From NCBI GenBank assembly GCA_903925515.1, contig CAIYFP010000047.1:1-11874 (forward strand): a DNA stretch of 11,874 nt, given 5' to 3'. The DNA comes from an uncultured Verrucomicrobiota bacterium. GTDB lineage: Bacteria; Verrucomicrobiota; Verrucomicrobiia; Limisphaerales; UBA9464. Below are positions 7,023 through 11,874 of this stretch, piece after piece. Position 1 is the first letter of the stretch, and the number at the start of each line of letters is the position of its first letter. A program made the position numbers and the translations under genes. The notes under the pieces are model-generated. The model ran no database searches. It saw only the letters and a list, made by a program, of their open reading frames with translations, and had not been told where the DNA came from.

Positions 7023-7592
7023 TCAGCCCTTCGCCACGGGCGTCTCCATGAACGCGTAGCAAAGCAGGTGCAAGATCGTCATCTGCGCATCCTCCACCCG
7101 CCCGTAATGGGTGTCTCCCACCACGATCAACTGGTCGGCCAGCTCCGCCATCCGGCCGCGCTTGGCCCCCACGAGGGCGATTGTCCGCACCCCGTTCGCA
7201 CGGCACCATTCCATCGTCTTCACGAGGTTGGGCGAGTTTCCGCTGACGCTGATCCCGATGAACACGTCGCCTGCCCGCGCATAGTTCATCAACTGGCGCA
7301 CGAAGACCTCGTCGTAGTGGTAATCGTTCCCCAGGGCGGTCATCCACGCGACGTTGTCGGTCAGGGAAAGGATGCGGAAGCGGCGCTGGAGGCTGTCGGA
7401 GGAGCCCTTGCCGAGGTCCACGGCGAAGTGGGAGGCGTTGGCGGCGCTGCCGCCGTTGCCGGCGGCGAATATTTGGCGGTCCTCGGCCCATGCCTTGCGA
7501 AGGGTCTCGACGAGGCCCGCGAGCTCGGCGGGCTTGAGGGTTTCCAAGGTCGCGCGCTGGGCGGAGAGGTAGGAGGCGATCCAATCGTTCAT
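7023..7592 (-). CDS. SIS-domain sugar-phosphate isomerase, GmhA-like
   Basis: 189 aa single-SIS-domain protein. It carries the phosphosugar motifs AAGNGGSAANASHF (about residues 43-56 from the chosen start) and SVSGNSPNLVKTM (115-127), plus LTDNVAWMTALGNDY. The GmhA family interconverts sedoheptulose 7-phosphate and heptose 7-phosphate for LPS heptose; related SIS proteins bind other sugar phosphates. Compared with E. coli GmhA as I recall it, the metal-site His61 and His180 have counterparts, but Glu65 is Asp (HFAVDL) and Gln172 is Glu (GRVEDAQ), so it belongs to a distinct GmhA-like branch. I chose MNDWIASYL at 7592 because relatives begin this way; an ATG at 7604 would add four residues. 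No ribosome site is obvious at either. No other heptose gene is nearby. Isomerase fold secure; substrate uncertain. Confidence 0.9.
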   Translation of the reverse strand: MNDWIASYLSAQRATLETLKPAELAGLVETLRKAWAEDRQIFAAGNGGSAANASHFAVDLGKGSSDSLQRRFRILSLTDNVAWMTALGNDYHYDEVFVRQLMNYARAGDVFIGISVSGNSPNLVKTMEWCRANGVRTIALVGAKRGRMAELADQLIVVGDTHYGRVEDAQMTILHLLCYAFMETPVAKG

Positions 7593-7678
7593 GCGTGGCA
7601 GCATGGGGCGGCCGGGAGGGCCGGGTCGAGCGTGGAGGCGGGGATTGGGGGTTGAGATTGGCGCGGCTTGGGGTTGCG

Positions 7679-8008
7679 ATGGGGCGCATGGCGGACGCGA
7701 TGGACAGGAAGCGGGAGCTGGTGCGGCAACATCCGGCCAACGAGCTGGCGCGGTTCAGCCTTGGGAAGGCGTTGTTCGATGAGGGGGACTTCGCGGGGGC
7801 ACGGGAGCACCTTGGGGTGGCGCTGGAGCGCAAGCCGGACTGGATGGTGGTGCAGATTCTCCTTGGCAAGTGTGCATTGGCCATGGGGGACCGCGACGGG
7901 GCGCGGGCGGCCTTCGAACGCGCGCGACGGTTGGCTGTCGCACAACACCACGAGGGGCCGCTGGCGGAGATGGAGCAGGCTTTGGTGGACCTGGATGAGC
8001 CGGGCTGA
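7679..8008 (+). CDS. Small tetratricopeptide-repeat protein
   Basis: 109 aa from the chosen ATG. It contains about two TPR units: PANELARFSLGKALFDEGDF followed by AGAREHLGVALERKPD, then WMVVQILLGKCALAMGDRDG followed by ARAAFERARRLA. The spacing of small residues (LGKAL, AGAREHL, ALERKPD) is typical of TPR helix pairs. There is no signal peptide or membrane segment, so it is probably a cytosolic protein-interaction module of unknown partner. The start is uncertain: ATGs at 7679, 7688 and 7700 are all in frame and none has a strong Shine-Dalgarno; frame upstream of 7679 is low-complexity Gly/Arg and unlikely to be coding. It is divergent from the SIS gene and ends 12 bases before the PxpB-PxpC start, so co-transcription with the pxp genes is likely. 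Confidence 0.75.
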   Translation: MGRMADAMDRKRELVRQHPANELARFSLGKALFDEGDFAGAREHLGVALERKPDWMVVQILLGKCALAMGDRDGARAAFERARRLAVAQHHEGPLAEMEQALVDLDEPG

Positions 8009-8020
8009 AAGGGAGGCGTG

Positions 8021-9595
8021 ATGGAACCGAGGTTGCCGACGTGCGTGGCATGGGGGGATGGCGCGTGGTTGTTGCGCTGGGACAAGGACGCGGCCGGGGC
8101 CGTGGGCTGGTTGGCCCGTCGTCTTCAGGAGGATCCGGCCGAGGGCATCGAGGAATGGGCCCCCGCGTTTTCGTCGGTGCTCCTGCGGTTCAAGGGGCGT
8201 GCGCCGGGCGAGGCTAGCCTGCTGGAATGGATGGGACGCCTGCCGGAAGCATGGCCGAAGTGGGAGACGGGCCGGGTGGTGGACGTGCCGGTTCGCTATG
8301 ACGGGCCGGACCTTGAGGAGGTTGCGCGCCGGACCGGGCATGGGGTCGAGGAGTTGGTCCGACGGCATTCGGGCGGGGACTACCGCGTGCGTTGCCTCGG
8401 GTTCAGCCCGGGGTTTGGCTATCTTGAGGGGCTGGACCCCGGGCTGCATGTGCCGAGGCGCGACACGCCGCGGGAACGGGTGCGGGTGGGGAGCGTGGCG
8501 ATCGGCGGCGAGCACGCGGGCGTGTACACGGTGCCAAGTCCCGGGGGCTGGAACCTCCTTGGGACAACCTCGCGGCGGCTGTTCGACCCGGGCGCCGCCC
8601 GGCTGGAGGAGCGTTTCGTGCTGGGCACGGGCGACCGGGTTCGGTTCGTCCCGACGCAGGAACGGGGGGAGGAGGAGCCCGGCGGCGCGCGATGGGCGGC
8701 TCCGGCCGTGCCATGGCTGCGGGTGCGGGCAACGGGCGCGATGCTTGGCGTGCAGGACGACGGGCGGGCGGGTTGGTTGCGGTTTGGCGTGCCGGTGGGC
8801 GGCTCTCTGGACCGCGTGGCGGCGCATTGGGCGAACCGGTTGCTGGGCAACGAGGACGGGGCGCCCGTACTCGAATTGGCGGGGGGCGGCCAAGTGATGG
8901 AATCGTTGATGCACCTGACGGTGTCGGTGACCGGCGCCGATGCGCACGCATGGGTGCAATCGCCGGACGGCTCATCGAGGACGGTGCGGGCTTGGTCCAC
9001 CACGTCGCTGGGTCCGGGCGACGTGTTGACGTTCCGGGGACCGCGCCATGGAACATGGACATACATGGGCCTTGCGGGCGGCGTGGATGCGCCCGTGGTC
9101 ATGGGGAGCGCGTCGGTCAACCGCCGTGCGGGGCTGGGGGCGGCGCCGTGTGCGGGGGAGACGTTGGCGGGTCGCTCTCGGGATGCGTTGCTCGGGGGAG
9201 GCATGGCGTCGCGTTGGGTGGACTCCTCCCGTCTTCCCTCGCGCGCCGGCGGGTCGCTCCGGGTTTGGCCGGCGCCGCAGTCGGCATGGCTCGACGCGGC
9301 GGGACGCCGGGCGTTGTTCCGGCAGCCATGGCGCGTCAGCCTCAGGTCGGACCGCGTGGGCTTCCGGATGGAGGGCGAGCCGGTCCGGATGGAGCCAAGA
9401 AGGCTGGAATCGGAGCCGGTGATGCCGGGGACGATCCAGTTGCCGCCGGACGGTCAGCCGATCGTGACGATGCCGGACGGGCCGACGGTGGGAGGCTACC
9501 CGAAGGTGGGGTGGATTGACCCACGGGACATGGCACGGCTCGTGCAAGCGGGATGGGGCAGGCAGGTGGAATGGGTGCCGGCCGGGTGGGATTGA
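8021..9595 (+). CDS. pxpBC: Fused 5-oxoprolinase subunits B and C (PxpB-PxpC)
   Basis: 524 aa, two carboxyltransferase-type domains in one chain. Residues about 1-212 are PxpB (KipI/allophanate hydrolase subunit 1 type): LGFSPGFGYLEGL at 126-138, RVRVGSVAIGGEHAGVYTV around 153-171, and PSPGGWNLLGTT at 172-183. After a short Glu/Gly-rich linker (about 213-225), residues 230-524 are PxpC (KipA/subunit 2 type): GVPVGGSLDRVAAHWANRL at 256-274, GPGDVLTFRG at 331-340, LAGGVDAPVVMGS at 351-363, SDRVGFRMEG at 443-452, and IQLPPDGQPIV...GGYPKVGWID at 472-500. With PxpA they hydrolyse 5-oxoproline to glutamate using ATP. GGGAGG at 8011-8016 is 4 bases before ATG 8021; a GTG at 8018 would sit too close. 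Such fusions are known and resemble the domains of urea amidolyase, but there is no amidase or biotin part here. Confidence 0.93.
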   Translation: MEPRLPTCVAWGDGAWLLRWDKDAAGAVGWLARRLQEDPAEGIEEWAPAFSSVLLRFKGRAPGEASLLEWMGRLPEAWPKWETGRVVDVPVRYDGPDLEEVARRTGHGVEELVRRHSGGDYRVRCLGFSPGFGYLEGLDPGLHVPRRDTPRERVRVGSVAIGGEHAGVYTVPSPGGWNLLGTTSRRLFDPGAARLEERFVLGTGDRVRFVPTQERGEEEPGGARWAAPAVPWLRVRATGAMLGVQDDGRAGWLRFGVPVGGSLDRVAAHWANRLLGNEDGAPVLELAGGGQVMESLMHLTVSVTGADAHAWVQSPDGSSRTVRAWSTTSLGPGDVLTFRGPRHGTWTYMGLAGGVDAPVVMGSASVNRRAGLGAAPCAGETLAGRSRDALLGGGMASRWVDSSRLPSRAGGSLRVWPAPQSAWLDAAGRRALFRQPWRVSLRSDRVGFRMEGEPVRMEPRRLESEPVMPGTIQLPPDGQPIVTMPDGPTVGGYPKVGWIDPRDMARLVQAGWGRQVEWVPAGWD

Positions 9596-9623
9596 GGGCC
9601 GACGAGCGGGAGGAACGAGCGCG

Positions 9624-10358
9624 ATGGAATTGAACTGCGACCTTGGCGAGGGGGAGTCCCCCGCATTGACGTCAGGCCTGTGCTCATGGGTGCGGCGGAT
9701 CAACGTGGCGTGCGGGGGGCATGCAGGGGACGCCGACTCGATGGGGCGTTGCGTGCGGCTCGCGCGTGAGCATGGGCTTCTGCTTGGGGCCCACCCGGGC
9801 ATGCCCGGGGCGTTCGGGCGGGGCGACGTCCGGGTGGACGCGTCCGGGCTCGTCCAGTTGCTAGAGTCGCAGGTGTTCCGTCTTGAGCTCCACGCGGCGA
9901 AGGAGGGAATGGACCTGCATCACGTGAAGTTGCACGGCGGGCTCTATCACGCGGTGGAGCGGGACCCGGGGCTGGCAAGGGTCGCGGCGGAATGGGCAGG
10001 TCGCAACGAGCCCCTGCTGGCCATGGTAGGCCTGCCGGGCGGCTGCCTCCAGGCGGCGGCGCATGCGGCGGGCGTGCCGTTCGTCCCGGAAGGATTCCTC
10101 GACCGGGGCTATCGTCCCGACGGCTCGCTGGTCCCAAGGGGCGAGCCCGGGGCGATGCTCGGCGGCGAGGCTGCCGTCGTGCGTCGGCTGAACCGTTGGT
10201 TGGACACCGGCGGCATTGAGGCCGTGGATGGCACATGGGTCCGGCTGGACGTCCGGACATGGTGCGTCCACTCGGACACGCCCGGCTCGTTGGCCGTCGC
10301 GGCGGCGGCCGCGCGCACGTTGGGATGCGAGCCCATGGGGCGCGAGGGGAAGGTGTAG
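9624..10358 (+). CDS. pxpA: 5-oxoprolinase subunit A (PxpA, LamB/YcsF family)
   Basis: 244 aa, near the family's usual 250. Family motifs: MELNCDLGEG at 1-10, INVACGGHAGD at 26-36, GAHPGMP at 55-61 with FGRG at 64-67, HHVKLHGGLYH at 99-109, DRGYRPDGSLVPRGEPGAML at 160-179, and WCVHSDTPG at 213-221. PxpA acts with PxpB and PxpC in ATP-dependent opening of the 5-oxoproline ring in the cytosol. The ATG at 9624 fits the conserved N-terminus and follows GGGAGG at 9608-9613; extending upstream would overlap the previous gene. It lies 28 bases after PxpB-PxpC, and the order B-C-A matches E. coli ybgJKL. Several positions differ from the usual consensus (GGHAGD for GFHAGD, KLHGGLYH for KPHGALYN, and a shortened SYPD-type loop), but the frame is intact, so I read it as a divergent functional copy. 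Confidence 0.93.
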   Translation: MELNCDLGEGESPALTSGLCSWVRRINVACGGHAGDADSMGRCVRLAREHGLLLGAHPGMPGAFGRGDVRVDASGLVQLLESQVFRLELHAAKEGMDLHHVKLHGGLYHAVERDPGLARVAAEWAGRNEPLLAMVGLPGGCLQAAAHAAGVPFVPEGFLDRGYRPDGSLVPRGEPGAMLGGEAAVVRRLNRWLDTGGIEAVDGTWVRLDVRTWCVHSDTPGSLAVAAAAARTLGCEPMGREGKV

Positions 10359-10458
10359 GAACGGGGCCGTGCACGGCGGGAAGGCCATGGGCGTTCGCAT
10401 GGTGCGGGCAGGATCCGGCGTCTCGACACACCCATGAACCCTCCTCCAGCCTGACCGG
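10359..10458. other. Intergenic region between pxpA and the metalloprotease gene
   Basis: This 100-base gap has a perfect 12-base palindrome, GCCGTGCACGGC, at 10366-10377, starting 8 bases after the pxpA stop, and a 5-bp inverted repeat (CCATG 10385-10389, CATGG 10398-10402). Neither is followed by a T-run. The palindrome could fold with a 4-base loop and act in transcript ending, or be a protein-binding site. No clear promoter or Shine-Dalgarno was found before the next ATG. Confidence 0.35.
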
Positions 10459-11622
10459 ATGGCATGGAACACCACCAGCTCAGCAAGCGCCGCCGCGGGC
10501 TCGTTGCTCGTTGCCTTCGGCTGGAACGTCGCCGCGACATGGCCCGGCATGCGCGGGCTTCGGCGCGCCGTCGGCGCGCATTGGTCGGAGCAGGCGCGGG
10601 TGGTGTTCCCGCACCTTGGCACGGCGTCGATCGTGGCCATTTACGCGCCCGTGACCCTTGGCCTTGCGGCGCATGCGCTGGATGCCGGAACGTTCGGGGT
10701 CGTCTCGGTCATCCTGATGGCCTCGGCGGGGGCCATCCTCGGGTCGTTCCCGATCTCGCGGGCGATCGACCCGGCGAGTTCGTGGTCCCGGTGGCCGGTT
10801 GCGTTCCAGTTCTGGAGGCATCAGGTGGTGGTTCTTTGGGCGTTGGGCATGGCAATGCCCAGCGAGCTGAACGTGGTGGGATGCGGCATGGCGTTGCTGT
10901 GGCTCGCGTGGGTTGCGGCGACGAACCTCGCCCCGCTCCGGATGGGGTTTGGCCGTTCCAACATCCTGCCCGCCCCGCCCGGGCTCGTGGCCCGCGCGCG
11001 AAGGATCGCGGAGGAATCCAACGCCCCGTTCCGAGGCATCCATCTCTCTCGCACGGCCGGCCACAACGCCCTCGCCTTGCCCGTGTCCAGCGAGGTCGTC
11101 GTGGCCGAGTCGCTCGTGCGCGAACTCGATGAGGCCGAGCTCGACGCAATCCTCCGGCACGAGATGGACCATCTCCGCGAGCCCACATGGATGACGCTGG
11201 GACGCGTCGTTTCGGCGAACGCCCACGGCGTGCTCCTGCTGGCCAAGCCCGTCATGGGGACCTTCGGGCATGCGGGCATTGGTGCCTTGATGCTGGCGTG
11301 GTTGCTTCCGTCGATGGGTCTCGGCCGTCTTGCGCGAAAGTTCGAGAGCAAGGCGGACGCGCATGGTGCGGGCGCGGACCCGATGGCCTTCGCGTCCGCC
11401 TTGCTGAAGATGCATCGCAAGGCCCTGGTCCCAGCCGTCCTCGAGCGGCCAGGAACGCACCCGCACCTTTACGACCGGCTGATTGCGTGCGGCTTCACCC
11501 CGGACTTTCCGCGCCCGAAGCCCGCGAACGTGATGAGCCTCCCGGGCGCGCTTACGGCCGCGGCAGGCGGCCTCATGGTGGCCGTAAGCCTTGGAAGGTG
11601 GTTCGGGGTGGGAGGGCTTTAG
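10459..11622 (+). CDS. Membrane-bound M48-type zinc metalloprotease
   Basis: 387 aa. The zinc-protease signature is complete: HEMDH at 234-238 (two His ligands and catalytic Glu235), and FESKAD at 295-300, giving Glu296 as likely third ligand with the family Asp300. Upstream NALALPVSSEVVVAESLVREL (203-223) followed by DEAELDAILRHEMDH matches the M48 pattern of NAxA...D/E-E-L...H-E-x-x-H, and HPHLYDRL at 334-341 corresponds to the family's C-terminal HP...R motif. Hydrophobic segments at about 55-73, 78-98, 122-158 (probably two), 268-288 and 362-378 indicate an inner-membrane protein. M48 enzymes include HtpX and Ste24 types used in membrane protein quality control; BlaR1-like M56 sensors are a related alternative, but no regulator or sensor domain is present. 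It is 100 bases after pxpA and probably separate in function. The substrate is unknown. Confidence 0.88.
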   Translation: MAWNTTSSASAAAGSLLVAFGWNVAATWPGMRGLRRAVGAHWSEQARVVFPHLGTASIVAIYAPVTLGLAAHALDAGTFGVVSVILMASAGAILGSFPISRAIDPASSWSRWPVAFQFWRHQVVVLWALGMAMPSELNVVGCGMALLWLAWVAATNLAPLRMGFGRSNILPAPPGLVARARRIAEESNAPFRGIHLSRTAGHNALALPVSSEVVVAESLVRELDEAELDAILRHEMDHLREPTWMTLGRVVSANAHGVLLLAKPVMGTFGHAGIGALMLAWLLPSMGLGRLARKFESKADAHGAGADPMAFASALLKMHRKALVPAVLERPGTHPHLYDRLIACGFTPDFPRPKPANVMSLPGALTAAAGGLMVAVSLGRWFGVGGL

Positions 11623-11874
11623 CCTGACTTTCGCAACTGGCGTCCTCAACGGGCCCCAAAAGCAGCCCAAATCCCCACGTAAGGAGTTCTTGGGTGCCCG
11701 GTTCTCGCCCCACGCGGCCCCGCCCGAGTTCGGACCCTGCCGGCACCCTTCGCGTCTTGGCGTCCTCGCGTGATTCAAAAAACAAGGCTTCCCAAGCGAT
11801 GATTCCATGGTGCATGCAGCGGGGGTTTGCTCACGCGAAGATCAGGGCCAAGGCAGGCCTTGGTTGATGGGGCC
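11623..11874. other. Non-coding region with dispersed-type repeat copies
   Basis: No convincing gene was found in these 252 bases. On the minus strand, 11786-11748 contains GAATCACGCGAGGACGCC then AAGACGCGAAGG, whose conceptual translation includes ESREDAKTRR. A degenerate copy lies near 11629-11647 (plus strand TTTCGCAACTGGCGTCCTC against CTTCGCGTCTTGGCGTCCTC in the first); the ten bases TGGCGTCCTC are identical at 11638-11647 and 11758-11767. A hairpin, CCAAGG (11848-11853) with CCTTGG (11858-11863), sits near the window edge and may belong to a neighbouring transcript. Confidence 0.45.
11748..11786 (-). repeat. Intergenic repeat encoding an ESREDAKTRR-like conceptual peptide
   Basis: The minus-strand sequence GAATCACGCGAGGACGCC followed by AAGACGCGAAGG recalls the common intergenic repeat family that produces spurious ESRKDAKTQR/ESREDAKTRR peptides in many Verrucomicrobiota, Planctomycetota and Acidobacteria genomes (recollection, not searched). 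It follows an A-rich run (11777-11782 on the plus strand). It has no plausible coding role. Confidence 0.4.

Noticed and set aside
5568..7655. A 695-codon open frame on the plus strand across the ALDH-like and SIS genes
   Set aside because: It runs antisense to two well-supported genes, has a Gly/Ala/Glu/Val-biased composition typical of an antisense frame in GC-rich DNA, and shows no recognisable motif.
6850..8959. Overlapping long minus-strand frames opposite the TPR and PxpB-PxpC genes
   Set aside because: Pro/Arg/Ser-rich shadow translations; the plus-strand frames carry full family motifs and Shine-Dalgarno sequences.
10480..11808. A 442-codon minus-strand frame opposite the metalloprotease gene
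   Set aside because: Highly charged Arg/His/Gly/Pro composition without motifs; the opposite strand has a complete HExxH protease with conserved ligands.
11694..11867. A 57-codon frame starting at GTG with an AAGGAG seven bases upstream
   Set aside because: The ribosome site is well spaced, but most of the frame is the intergenic repeat read in reverse, codon use is unlike neighbours, and the product has no recognisable feature. Kept only as a remote possibility.
1..11874. CRISPR arrays, tRNA or rRNA genes, insertion sequences, phage or defence genes
   Set aside because: No regularly spaced repeats, cloverleaf-like segments, transposase motifs, terminal inverted repeats or known defence domains were seen.

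Overview
This is a GC-rich (roughly 65%), densely coded bacterial chromosomal stretch with ten supportable protein genes and no RNA gene, insertion sequence or CRISPR array. The host is Gram-negative: there is an outer-membrane beta-barrel, a periplasmic polysaccharide-export protein and signal peptides. Composition, protein character and an intergenic repeat whose conceptual translation reads ESREDAKTRR make me lean to Verrucomicrobiota or a related PVC-group or Acidobacteria-like lineage. This is recollection and inference, not a demonstrated assignment.

Layout. 1-399: non-coding tail with GC-rich hairpins. 400-4528, minus strand: a three-gene exopolysaccharide export operon, transcribed as outer-membrane barrel, short Wza-type (OPX) protein, then Wzc-type polysaccharide co-polymerase with a BY-kinase domain. 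4529-4813: intergenic, probably holding the operon promoter. 4814-6812, minus: UbiX flavin prenyltransferase and an unusual aldehyde-dehydrogenase-fold protein, one base apart. 7023-7592, minus: a GmhA-like SIS-domain sugar-phosphate isomerase. 7679-10358, plus: a small TPR protein, a fused PxpB-PxpC (5-oxoprolinase subunits B and C) and PxpA. 10459-11622, plus: a membrane-bound M48-type zinc metalloprotease. 11623-11874: non-coding, with two degenerate copies of a dispersed-type repeat.

How the parts work together. The export operon supplies a route from inner membrane to cell surface: Wzc controls chain length and assembly through autophosphorylation, the short OPX protein bridges the periplasm, and the barrel probably forms the outer-membrane pore. 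No glycosyltransferase, flippase, polymerase or phosphatase is in view. The pxp genes form a compact operon that would recycle 5-oxoproline (pyroglutamate) to glutamate with ATP. UbiX makes prenyl-FMN for a UbiD-type decarboxylase that must lie elsewhere; its coupling to an ALDH-like protein lacking the usual catalytic glutamate is the most intriguing biochemical point here.

I do not see a clear, previously undescribed multi-gene system. The best leads are the UbiX/ALDH-like pair, the two-part outer-membrane exit, and a strong codon-context bias (A-ending codons before TGG, excess CATG).
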